Source: UBA3210 sp048359995 (GTDB lineage: Bacteria > Bacillota_I > Bacilli_A > RFN20 > CAG-449). Taken from it: a stretch of 62,389 nucleotides of DNA. Both the position numbers and the translations under genes were made by a program. The notes under the pieces are model-generated. The model ran no database searches and was not told where the DNA came from. It saw only the letters and a program-made list of their open reading frames with translations. Below are positions 32,853 to 41,468 of the stretch, piece after piece (positions within the stretch are counted from its first letter, which is position 1; every line of letters begins with the position of its first letter). The stretch spans positions 1 to 62,389 of the forward strand of contig DBGCPK010000011.1 in NCBI GenBank assembly GCA_048359995.1, given 5' to 3'.

Positions 32853-34491
32853 AGCGAAAAAATTCCTTTTCCTTTTTTGGATTCTCTTTCTTTTGATTTC
32901 CTGTCGTTCCGTCGGAAGCGAAAGTTTTTCAAACGGCATTTCGTCCGAAGCGGCGATGTCCGAAACGGTTTCTTCCGAAACGTCCGCCGACGTATCGACG
33001 AGTTACAGCAAAGACGAGGACGGGTTTTTGATGTTGCCGGAAGAGGAGTATCGGCGCCCTTTGTCTTTGAATGGCGACAGCCGAATCGAATACGCGGATT
33101 TTGTCGATCTTCCTTCTTCTTCGCTTCGCCTGTACCAAGAGGGCAAGCGAATACCTCTCTATGCAGTCAATACCAATGCTTCTCAGACTTGGGTTCCGAA
33201 TAATTACGTTTTAGCCGAAAATTCGGTGGGCATCGTCGAAAAGGATGGACCGATCACTTTGGTTCTCTCGACCAATTTCGCTTTGACTTACGGGGCTACG
33301 ATAAGACCTTTGGCAAAGGAAGTCGATTACACGGTCGACAAGGAAAAGAGACTGATCGTCTTTACCATCGTCGATGCGGGGCAATATACGATCGAATTTC
33401 GACCGAATCGAACGCTTCATCTTTTTGTCGACGAAATCGGACTTTACGATTCGATCGGCGAGAGTACGATGTATTTCGGCGCGGGAATTCACAATCGGGA
33501 AAACGACAGTCGGATCAACGCCGAGAATAAGGTCGTTCTCTCTTCCAATCAAACGGTCTTTATCGACTACGGCGCGGTGGTGCAGGCTTCTTTTGTCGGC
33601 AATTATGCGGAAAACGTCCGCATAATCGGAGGCGGGATCGTCTCGGGCGCTTCCTTTGAAAGGGACGCGGAGAAAAACACGCAGCAGATTCCTTTCGACT
33701 TTAATTACTGTAAAAACCTGCATATCGAGGGGATAAGTTGCCTCGATCCGGCGGGGTGGGCATACAATATCTATTTCTGTCAATATGCGGAAATCGTCAA
33801 TGTCAAGGTGATTTCTTCGCGTTCGAACGGCGACGGCATCTCTTTGCAATCTTGTCAGGACGTTCGGGTTTCCGACTCGTTTATCCGGACTTGGGACGAT
33901 TCTTTGGTCGTCAAGAACTATCCCGAGTGGAGCGATCGAAGCAAACAGGGAACGACGCGTAACATCTTTTTCGAACGCTGCCTGTTATGGACGGATCTGG
34001 CACAATCGATGGAAATCGGTTACGAAACGGTCGGGCAGGTGATGGACAATATCTCCTTCGATCGGATTACGGTGCTACACAGTCTTCACAAAGCGGCAAT
34101 CTCCATTCACAACGGCAATAATGCGGCGATCACCAACGTCCGTTATTCGGATATCGTCATCGAAGACGCTTCGATGGGACGGGGAGACGGCAGCGATACG
34201 CTGATCGAGATCACTTGCGAGTTTTCTTCGACATGGTCTACCAAACAGGGTGTCACCGAATTGGGGTCGATCGGCAACATCACATTTGAAAATATCGCGG
34301 TGATTTCCGGTCGCGATCAGCTGAAAGTTCAACTTCGCGGGTCTATGGATACGCGAGCCGGATACGATCGATCCCTTCATTATCTGGATTCCGTCGTTTT
34401 CAAGAACGTCCGGATCATCGATCGCTATCTGAATGAAGATTATCCGTATCTATTCGTCAACGAATATGTGCGCGAGTTGAGTTTCGAGTAA
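32845..34491 (+). CDS. Beta-helix surface glycosidase lipoprotein (GH49/GH28-like), first copy
   Basis: A 548-residue lipoprotein (lipobox LISC, C20) with a serine-rich linker, a beta-sandwich part (about 60-195) and a right-handed parallel beta-helix (about 205-540). The catalytic-looking acids are D330 (NGDGI) and D351-D352 (TWDDSL). Their 21/22-residue spacing equals that of GH28 polygalacturonases, but the GH28 histidine and lysine are not evident. The following strands (LLWTDLAQSMEIGYE, then ISFDRITVLHS) recall GH49 dextranases from memory. It probably cuts a polysaccharide at the cell surface. The second copy is at 34664. Confidence 0.72.
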   Translation: MNRAKKFLFLFWILFLLISCRSVGSESFSNGISSEAAMSETVSSETSADVSTSYSKDEDGFLMLPEEEYRRPLSLNGDSRIEYADFVDLPSSSLRLYQEGKRIPLYAVNTNASQTWVPNNYVLAENSVGIVEKDGPITLVLSTNFALTYGATIRPLAKEVDYTVDKEKRLIVFTIVDAGQYTIEFRPNRTLHLFVDEIGLYDSIGESTMYFGAGIHNRENDSRINAENKVVLSSNQTVFIDYGAVVQASFVGNYAENVRIIGGGIVSGASFERDAEKNTQQIPFDFNYCKNLHIEGISCLDPAGWAYNIYFCQYAEIVNVKVISSRSNGDGISLQSCQDVRVSDSFIRTWDDSLVVKNYPEWSDRSKQGTTRNIFFERCLLWTDLAQSMEIGYETVGQVMDNISFDRITVLHSLHKAAISIHNGNNAAITNVRYSDIVIEDASMGRGDGSDTLIEITCEFSSTWSTKQGVTELGSIGNITFENIAVISGRDQLKVQLRGSMDTRAGYDRSLHYLDSVVFKNVRIIDRYLNEDYPYLFVNEYVRELSFE

Positions 34492-34508
34492 GAAAATCGG
34501 GCAGAAAC

Positions 34509-34522
34509 GTTAAGCGTTTAAC
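34509..34522. promoter_or_regulatory. LacI-type operator, upstream site
   Basis: GTTAAGCGTTTAAC is a near-palindrome with the central CG usual for LacI-family operators. It lies 56 nt before a second, perfect site. Confidence 0.55.
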
Positions 34523-34549
34523 AAAAAAAGAAAAAAATTTTGCTTTTAA

Positions 34550-34573
34550 TTGATAAATATTTATATTTATCAA
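34550..34573. repeat. 24-nt perfect AT-rich inverted repeat
   Basis: Arms TTGATAAATAT and ATATTTATCAA around a TT centre, between the two LacI-type operators. It is AT-only apart from one G and one C and has no T run, so it is more likely a protein site or a bendable element than a terminator. Confidence 0.7.
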
Positions 34574-34577
34574 TGAG

Positions 34578-34589
34578 TTAAACGTTTAA
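34578..34589. promoter_or_regulatory. LacI-type operator, perfect palindrome
   Basis: TTAAACGTTTAA is a perfect 12-bp palindrome matching the arms at 29519 and 34509. It lies upstream of the -10 box of the second transcription unit. Confidence 0.65.
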
Positions 34590-34598
34590 AAAAAATCA

Positions 34599-34612
34599 AA
34601 AAAGCGCTTTCA
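34599..34612. promoter_or_regulatory. cre-like site
   Basis: AAAAAGCGCTTTCA matches the idealised cre TGAAAGCGCTTTCA at 12 of 14 positions and centres on a 10-bp perfect palindrome. It covers the -35 region of the promoter whose TATAAT is at 34632, so bound CcpA should repress. Confidence 0.6.
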
Positions 34613-34631
34613 TTTTGAAAAGGTTTGATTG

Positions 34632-34637
34632 TATAAT
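34632..34637 (+). promoter_or_regulatory. -10 box of the second carbohydrate unit
   Basis: A TATAAT hexamer with no good -35 at 16-18 nt (TTTCAT at 34608-34613 is the best). Initiation should be weak or activator-dependent, and it is flanked by three palindromic sites. Confidence 0.55.
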
Positions 34638-34663
34638 AGAAATGAAGAAAGGAATGCGAAGTT

Positions 34664-37315
34664 GTGAAAAAGAAGATTTTTTGGATTTCGGCGGTGATGT
34701 TGCTCCTGCTGGGCGGCTGTTCTTCCAAGGGCGAGAAAAATTCGTCTTCGTTTTCATCGGGGAATCAATCGACGATAGGAACGAACGATCATTACAACGA
34801 AAATAATTTTATCGCTTCTTCCGAAACGGTAACGAAGACCCGAACGAAATTCTACGAAGGGCCGAATCTTTTGACGTCTTCGTCGAAAGTCGGCATTCGC
34901 GTTGAAGACGAAGAACTCTTCGTCTACGAGACGCGCGTCAACCATAGGCGAAAATTCACTTGGGAGACGTCGGAAGACACTAATCCGGTGGCGATTTTCG
35001 ATTTCGAAGGCAAGGTGAGCGTCGATATCGAAATCAAGGATGACGTTTCGCTGACTTCGGCGACCGTATCGCCGTTGGTATACGGCATTCAACCGGTGAT
35101 CGAGGGCAATCATATTCGGTTCGATCTGGAATACACGGACAATTACGTCGTCGAGTACAACGGCGATTCGGATAACGCGATTCACCTTTTTACCAGCGAT
35201 ATCGAGGAAGAGCCGATTACGGCGGAGGACGCCGAGAACGACGATTCGATCGTCTATATCGGTCCGGGAGTTTACGAAGCCGGAGCGATTCCTCTGAAAT
35301 CTCATCAGACCCTGTATATTTCCGGAGGTGCGGTGGTCTACGGGCAGATTCGTACGGAGAATCTAACCGACATCACGATAAAAGGAAGAGGAATTCTTTC
35401 GGGCGCGGTTTTCGACAGGCGAACCGAAAACGAATACACCATTCCGGTGGAAATCCGTTCCAGCGATCACATCGCAATCGAAGATCTTACTTTTCTCGAT
35501 CCGGCAGGGTGGTGTATCGCCCTTTACAAATCGTCGAACATCACGTTGAACAACATCAAAATCGTCACGGCACGTCCGAACGGCGACGGAATTTCGGTTC
35601 AATCTTGCAGCGACGTTCAGGTCAACGGCGGATTCGTCCGCACATGGGACGATTCTCTGGTCGTCAAAAATGTCGATCGGGGCAGCACCGAAAACATCAC
35701 CTTCGACGGTGTCAGCGTCTGGACGGATCTGGCGCAGTCGATGGAAGTCGGTTATGAGACTTACGGACCGACGATGGACAATATCCGTTTCCAAAATATC
35801 ACGATCATTCACAATTTCCACAAGCCGGCGATCTCCTTGCACAATTGCGACGATGCGGAAATCACGAACGTGTATTATCAAAACATTACTTTGGAAGACG
35901 GACAGATGTTGGGGGACGATCAAAACGACGGGGAAAACGACTTCTTTGTCGATATGACGATCGCTTATAATCCGGAATGGACAAAATCTCAGGGCGATCG
36001 CGGCAGCGTGGACGGCGTTATCATCGACAACGTGAAAGTCTATCGAATCGCCGAAAGTTGCATTTCCCGCATGGCGGGCGAATCGGCGGCTTCCCAAATT
36101 AAGAATGTCCGTATCGGCGACATCGACTACGAGGGAAAACTCATTCGGAACGCGGGAGATCTGAGTTTGGGAACGAATCAGTATGTTTCCGGAATTACAT
36201 TCACGGGTTCAAAAAGCGCGGAAGAGATCTTGGGAGCTTACAAGAAACTCCCGTATCGTTTGGCATTGGATTCGGAAGAAGTCGAAAAAGAAACCGTGGA
36301 AAACATCGATCAAAACGGCGTATTGGTTCCCGAATTCGCCAAACTGACCGGAGAGTTGTCGTTTATCGGCGTGAAAGCGGACATCAGTGCGTACTCCGGG
36401 GTTTCATCTCACGGAGCGGGGAGCAAAGCGACGACGCCAGGAGATGACGGAAGCGGAACTTTCGAAAGCGCATCGCACGGAGGCAATCTCGCTTTCGACG
36501 GCGACGAAAGCACTTACTACGAAAGCGCTTCGTGGCGGAATGAAGAAAACGAATTCGCCACGTTGACGATCGATTTCGGGGAAACCTTGCATACGATCGG
36601 CGTGATTCGCATTTTAGGACCGCAGGATAACGCGTTCAAATATACGTACACGATATCCGTCTACGGAAGAAAGATCAAGAACGACGGAACGATCAACGAA
36701 AACTACACCCGCATTCTTTCCAACCGCGAATATGTGATGTCGCCGTCTGCCGGCAATGCCATCGACATCAATATCAGCACGCAAGAGTATGCCGGAATGC
36801 AGTTGAGATTCTATCGTTCGGAGGGATTAACTGCGCCGAAAACGTATCGGATTTCCGAAATCGAATTTTATCCGCCGTCCTTGACGTTCGGAAAGAGCAT
36901 CTACGGAGCGACGATTCACAACGACGTGTATCCGGTAACCAATGTCGTCGACGGAGAAGTGAACGGAACGTCCTATTACGAATCCAAAACGCTGCCGGCT
37001 CAACTCATCATCGATTTGGAAGACGTCTACGCTCTTAACAAGATCATTCTGAGTCTGTCTCCTTCCTTGTTGTGGGAAGCCAGAGTTCAGAACATCGAAA
37101 TTTCGGTTTCCGCGGACAATCGCGGTTATGACGAAGCGTTGAATTTTACTACGCTGTTCGAAGCGACTGACTATCTATTCGATCCTCAAACGGGTAATCG
37201 GATAACCTTGAACGTCGACGATGTTCAGGCGCGATATTTGAAAATCGTTATTAATTCCAACAGTGCCGGGAATTACGGAGGTCAACTTGCCGAAGTTTCC
37301 GCCTACGGAAATTAA
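34664..37315 (+). CDS. Beta-helix surface glycosidase lipoprotein with two F5/8C domains
   Basis: An 883-residue lipoprotein (C19 in LLGGC). After a beta-sandwich (about 60-190) comes a right-handed beta-helix (about 200-520) homologous to the 32845 product, with D308 (NGDGI) and D329-D330 (TWDDSL). Two discoidin/F5-8C (CBM32-like) domains follow, about 600-730 (AFDGDESTYYESASW) and 735-882 (VDGEVNGTSYYES), likely to hold the enzyme on its polysaccharide. The start is GTG with AAAGGA upstream. It is the first gene of the operator-flanked second unit, 21 nt before the 877-residue lipoprotein. Confidence 0.78.
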   Translation: MKKKIFWISAVMLLLLGGCSSKGEKNSSSFSSGNQSTIGTNDHYNENNFIASSETVTKTRTKFYEGPNLLTSSSKVGIRVEDEELFVYETRVNHRRKFTWETSEDTNPVAIFDFEGKVSVDIEIKDDVSLTSATVSPLVYGIQPVIEGNHIRFDLEYTDNYVVEYNGDSDNAIHLFTSDIEEEPITAEDAENDDSIVYIGPGVYEAGAIPLKSHQTLYISGGAVVYGQIRTENLTDITIKGRGILSGAVFDRRTENEYTIPVEIRSSDHIAIEDLTFLDPAGWCIALYKSSNITLNNIKIVTARPNGDGISVQSCSDVQVNGGFVRTWDDSLVVKNVDRGSTENITFDGVSVWTDLAQSMEVGYETYGPTMDNIRFQNITIIHNFHKPAISLHNCDDAEITNVYYQNITLEDGQMLGDDQNDGENDFFVDMTIAYNPEWTKSQGDRGSVDGVIIDNVKVYRIAESCISRMAGESAASQIKNVRIGDIDYEGKLIRNAGDLSLGTNQYVSGITFTGSKSAEEILGAYKKLPYRLALDSEEVEKETVENIDQNGVLVPEFAKLTGELSFIGVKADISAYSGVSSHGAGSKATTPGDDGSGTFESASHGGNLAFDGDESTYYESASWRNEENEFATLTIDFGETLHTIGVIRILGPQDNAFKYTYTISVYGRKIKNDGTINENYTRILSNREYVMSPSAGNAIDINISTQEYAGMQLRFYRSEGLTAPKTYRISEIEFYPPSLTFGKSIYGATIHNDVYPVTNVVDGEVNGTSYYESKTLPAQLIIDLEDVYALNKIILSLSPSLLWEARVQNIEISVSADNRGYDEALNFTTLFEATDYLFDPQTGNRITLNVDDVQARYLKIVINSNSAGNYGGQLAEVSAYGN

Positions 37316-37336
37316 TAAAAAAATGGAGAAAAAATT

Positions 37337-39970
37337 ATGAAAAAAACAAAATGTTTAGTGCTATCAACTTTGATGCTCGGTCTTACCTTAACTGCCTGCG
37401 GCGGTAAAAAAGAGGGAAGTTCCTCTTTCCTCAGCGAGAATCCTTCGACGAGTTCTTTGCCGGATACGAGCAGTGTCACTTCTTCGGAATCTTCTTCTTC
37501 GGGAGGACAGACGGACGTCGATTTGCCGGTTTACGCCAAATCGATCGACAAAAATGCGCGGACAAGAGCGTATAAAGAAGAATTCGATTTGATGCTCGAC
37601 GACTTTTCCTCGACGACATTAAAAGGCACTCTTTCCGGAGAGGGAAGACAGGTGAGCGAGAGTTACCTGCAAGTTTCGATCAACAGCAAGAGCGAAGAAA
37701 CCTATCCGGGCAACGATGATCGTTCCATTTACAAACAGGCTTCGGGGGATTACAACATTCATTCGTTCGACGCGATCAAATTCCGGATGCGCGTGACGGA
37801 GGGCGAATTGAAAAAAGAAGATCTGATTCTCGGGCTGAGAGGCGACGACGCGTTTAATCTGTACGAACTTTCTCTTTCGGAAGCGTTAGACAACGACAGC
37901 GAGGAAATTCCGGAACTGACGGGCGAATGGCAGGATATCATCGTTTCGCCGATGAACAGCATCGAAGATTCGAATACGGTTTACACTTCCAAAAGTTCGG
38001 GCGCGCCGACGACGGTAAAGGTTCTCGAACAGATCATCGGATTCCATTTATATGCTCGCGAAGGCGTAAATGCCGTCGTGGAAATCGAATCGGTGAAAGG
38101 AATTGCCGGAAAGAACGAGACCGTTCTCGACGATTTCGCGCGCCGCGAGGTCAACGGTTCTACCGGTCACACTTGGTGGAACGACTCAACAGGTCATATC
38201 ATCACAAAATCGGTGGTTTTGGATAACGGCGGAAGTTATACGACTTTGGCGTCCGACGAACTCGGGGATTATGAAAACGTCGTCCTTTCGTTAAAATCGG
38301 AATCTTCGAATATCAGTTTGACTCCGATTCTCACCGGCGGAGCGGAAGGAACTCCGAAATCGTGGTCGGATTTGAAAGACGACCAGAATCTCAGCGTGGT
38401 GGCACCGGTCAACGGAGCGTATGGCTCTTATGTCATTCATCTGGCGAACTCGGGGATTACCGACAGCGGAATCGTCGGATTCAAAATCACCGCTTCGGAT
38501 TGGACTTCCGTCGACGCGGTATTCATGACGAACATGACCGAAAAGGCGGCGGCGACCGAATTCCCGAAACTCGATACCGAGAATGCCGTGGTTTTCGACG
38601 ATTTCAACCGCACGCAGAATATCATCGATACTTCCTATGAGAACGCGGTTTTGAATACGATCGTTACCGAAGCCGGACTCAACTATGCCATTTCTTATCA
38701 CAATGAAGGGATGATCAAAGTTTCCGACGGCGCCGTGACTTTCGACGCAACCTCTTTGGCCGAAAACGACTACATTCAATTCACCGAAGGATCGAAAGCT
38801 TCGCGTGGCGATCACCGCTACATGGTGATTTCGACGAAACTCGAAGAAGGAGCGACTTTGGACGGATTCCGCATCGAATCCGGCGGAAAAACGATTTGGT
38901 ACAACGATATGTACGCGGCTCAGGGATTGAAGACTTCGAGCGAAATCAACCCGTACGTCAAAGACGGATTCACATGGCAGGTGATCGATTTGGCATTATC
39001 GGATCTGGACTCCATCGACGGCGAAGTCGTCATGTACTACTCCGGAACGGGAAAACTGAGCATCGACACGATCTTCTTTGTCAGCGAACCGGGATTAAGC
39101 GCGAAAGCGTTTGCCGAAACCGAAAAGGTACTAAATGCCGATGCCAGTGCCGATGGAATCGCGCATCAGAGTTTGGTCGCGGGAACGAATGAGGGAGCAA
39201 AGGTTATCCGACTCACTTATCAGGGAGACGGAGTTCACGATCTGTCCTCTTTCAGAATCGAAGGAACCGCTTTAAACTCGGCGATCTTTGCGAATAACGG
39301 CAGCCTGAAAATGAGCGTCGGCGGAGAATCGGTCGACGGTACCTTTGTGGCACCTGCCGATGTCGATACCGTTATGCTGATCGATTTGGAAGCGTCGGGT
39401 TGGACCGATTTCACGTCGACATTCGAACTCGTATTAGGCGACTGGGCAGAAGGATATATGGATATCCGGAACGTCGAGATGCTGATTGAAAACGATTTCC
39501 TCGAATGGAAAGATTTCGACATCGCCGAAGAAGTATCTTTGATGCCGACGGCAGACGTCCCGCATACATATCTTTATGTCGGTTGGAGCGAAGGCGCGGA
39601 AGTGATTACCCTCACGTTGAAGGGCGACGGCGCCGCGAATCTGGAATCCTTCCGCTTCGAATTGACCGACGCAGAGAATCAACAGTTAGTGTATTATGCC
39701 AACGCGACGTTGGCGATGACGGTCGACGGAGAAGCGATCGACTGCACGTATGTGATTCCGGAGGAGGGTGTAACGATCACTTTCGATCTGAAAGCCTCCG
39801 GCGGAGTTTCTTCCGACGGCGTCAACATCACTTTGGTTTACGGCGATTGGGCGAATATCGATCAGACGATCACGATCGTTTCGGGAACCAAAGCGGTTTC
39901 TACGCTGACGGTGGAGAAGATTATGTCTTCGGTTCCTGCGATGAATATTCCAAGCGAACCGGCGGAATAA
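37337..39970 (+). CDS. Large modular surface lipoprotein, probably glycan-binding
   Basis: An 877-residue lipoprotein (C21 in LTAC) with a Ser-rich linker to about residue 60. At least three modules open with an h-DDF motif (LDDFSS, LDDFARREVNG, FDDFNR), like beta-sandwich CBM families. Two tandem C-terminal modules (about 595-715 and 720-865) repeat the pattern GAxVIxLTxxGDG...LxSFRxE...VLGDWAxG. No catalytic motif is visible. Placed between the surface glycosidase and the solute-binding protein, it probably captures polysaccharide (inference). Confidence 0.7.
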   Translation: MKKTKCLVLSTLMLGLTLTACGGKKEGSSSFLSENPSTSSLPDTSSVTSSESSSSGGQTDVDLPVYAKSIDKNARTRAYKEEFDLMLDDFSSTTLKGTLSGEGRQVSESYLQVSINSKSEETYPGNDDRSIYKQASGDYNIHSFDAIKFRMRVTEGELKKEDLILGLRGDDAFNLYELSLSEALDNDSEEIPELTGEWQDIIVSPMNSIEDSNTVYTSKSSGAPTTVKVLEQIIGFHLYAREGVNAVVEIESVKGIAGKNETVLDDFARREVNGSTGHTWWNDSTGHIITKSVVLDNGGSYTTLASDELGDYENVVLSLKSESSNISLTPILTGGAEGTPKSWSDLKDDQNLSVVAPVNGAYGSYVIHLANSGITDSGIVGFKITASDWTSVDAVFMTNMTEKAAATEFPKLDTENAVVFDDFNRTQNIIDTSYENAVLNTIVTEAGLNYAISYHNEGMIKVSDGAVTFDATSLAENDYIQFTEGSKASRGDHRYMVISTKLEEGATLDGFRIESGGKTIWYNDMYAAQGLKTSSEINPYVKDGFTWQVIDLALSDLDSIDGEVVMYYSGTGKLSIDTIFFVSEPGLSAKAFAETEKVLNADASADGIAHQSLVAGTNEGAKVIRLTYQGDGVHDLSSFRIEGTALNSAIFANNGSLKMSVGGESVDGTFVAPADVDTVMLIDLEASGWTDFTSTFELVLGDWAEGYMDIRNVEMLIENDFLEWKDFDIAEEVSLMPTADVPHTYLYVGWSEGAEVITLTLKGDGAANLESFRFELTDAENQQLVYYANATLAMTVDGEAIDCTYVIPEEGVTITFDLKASGGVSSDGVNITLVYGDWANIDQTITIVSGTKAVSTLTVEKIMSSVPAMNIPSEPAE

Positions 39971-39982
39971 AATCCGCGTTGA

Positions 39983-40024
39983 TTAACTTGGGGCTACCCC
40001 TTTCGGCCCCAAGTTAATTTCTTT
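39983..40024 (+). terminator. Strong hairpin between lipoprotein and binding-protein genes
   Basis: A perfect 12-bp stem, TTAACTTGGGGC / GCCCCAAGTTAA, with an 11-nt loop, then TTTCTTTTT. It may act as a partial terminator or as a 3' stabiliser that sets different expression levels for the genes on either side. Confidence 0.7.
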
Positions 40025-40059
40025 TTGTCGAAGGGGGCTATTTAAAGGAGTGCGGAACG

Positions 40060-41463
40060 ATGAAAAAAACAGTTTCTTTGATGCTTTCGGTCTTTTCTTT
40101 GCTGGCATTATCCGGATGCGGAGGCGGAAAAAGCGATAAAATCACCATTAAAATCGGTTTCTGGCCGCAGAGCAACGAGCGGAGCGATTTGGCGATGTAC
40201 GAGCGGTGGAAAGAAAAATTCGAAGCGGATTATCCTCAGTACAAAATCGTCGGAGATACGTATATCTATTCCAAAGACACGATCGCTTCCAAAGCGAGAG
40301 GCCACACTTTGCCGACGGTTTTTCAGACTTGGTTCACCGAGCCGGAAATGCTGATTACCGAAAAATATATCCGCGACTGCACCGACGTTTTGGAAAAACT
40401 GGGTTGGGACGAGATGATGGATCCGGAGATGAAAGGCGTACTCAGCAAAGACGGAAAAATCTACGGAGTTCCGCGAGACGCCTATGGCTTGGGGCTTTTG
40501 ATCAACAAGAGGATCATGGGTGAAAACGATCTTCTTCCGGAAATCGACGGAGAATATTCGATCTATTACGAAGACGGTACGCCCGCGTATCCGCAGACAT
40601 TTGAAGAGATTATGGATTGCTCCCGCGTTATTGCCGAAAACGAAGCGACCACGAAAGGTTGCCTAATTCTCGCCTCCAATAAGAACGGAGGATGGCAATT
40701 TACGAATTTTGCATGGAATTTCGGCGCGGTAATCGAAAGTTACGACGCTTCTTCGTCTTCATGGAAAGCCGATTTGACCAGCGAGGCTTGCATCTCGGCC
40801 CTGAAATGGATTCAGGATATGAAGAACGAAGGTCTGCTTCTCAACAACATCAACATCGTTTATGACGACTGGTATTCCAAAATCGGTTCGCAAGTGGCGA
40901 TGGCATTCGTCGGAAGCGACGTTTTGCAGAACGCTCAAACCAAAGGAGAAGTGCCGATGGACGATCTCGCTTTCGTGCCGATGCCTACCGGAGACGGAAT
41001 TCATCATTACTCGCTGTACGGAGGTACTCCGTACGTCTTCCCGAGTTACGCCACCGACGAAGAGGTCGAAGGCGCTCTGCGGTTTTTGGAATACTGCGGA
41101 AGAAGCCCGATCGCCAGCGATGTTTCTCATAGCGCGATGATCGAAGGCAACGAAACGGCGAAAGCGAAAAACCAGCCGATTCTTCCGACGATCAAACCGT
41201 GGAAAAATCAAGATTATCTGACGATGATCGAAGAGATCGAAAATCAGTATATCGACGTCAATATGACGGATTTCAACGATTTCTTCGATTCGATCGGCGA
41301 AACGAAAAAATCGGAAGAGCCTTACTATGCGCAGGAATTGTACGAAATTCTGGACGGCTGCATTCAACAGGTCCTCTCCAAACCGGAAACCGCGAATGTC
41401 AAAAATATTCTGACGACCGCGCAGGACAATTTCAATAACAATTATCTGTCGAAAGTGAATTGA
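40060..41463 (+). CDS. Sugar ABC transporter solute-binding lipoprotein
   Basis: A 467-residue cluster-B type solute-binding protein, lipid-anchored (C20 in LSGC). After the lipobox comes ITIKIGFWPQSNERSDLAMYERWKEKFE in shortened form, typical of MsmE/MalE-like proteins, and later FVGSDVLQNAQT and PYVFPSYATDEEV. It should deliver oligosaccharide to the two permeases encoded next. AAAGGAG precedes the ATG. The nearest ATPase of the set is the fused protein at 45433. Confidence 0.9.
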   Translation: MKKTVSLMLSVFSLLALSGCGGGKSDKITIKIGFWPQSNERSDLAMYERWKEKFEADYPQYKIVGDTYIYSKDTIASKARGHTLPTVFQTWFTEPEMLITEKYIRDCTDVLEKLGWDEMMDPEMKGVLSKDGKIYGVPRDAYGLGLLINKRIMGENDLLPEIDGEYSIYYEDGTPAYPQTFEEIMDCSRVIAENEATTKGCLILASNKNGGWQFTNFAWNFGAVIESYDASSSSWKADLTSEACISALKWIQDMKNEGLLLNNINIVYDDWYSKIGSQVAMAFVGSDVLQNAQTKGEVPMDDLAFVPMPTGDGIHHYSLYGGTPYVFPSYATDEEVEGALRFLEYCGRSPIASDVSHSAMIEGNETAKAKNQPILPTIKPWKNQDYLTMIEEIENQYIDVNMTDFNDFFDSIGETKKSEEPYYAQELYEILDGCIQQVLSKPETANVKNILTTAQDNFNNNYLSKVN

Positions 41464-41468
41464 CGCGT

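Noticed and set aside
34550..34573. AT-rich inverted repeat as a terminator of the first carbohydrate unit
   Set aside because: The stem has almost no GC and no T run follows; it lies among operators upstream of a promoter.
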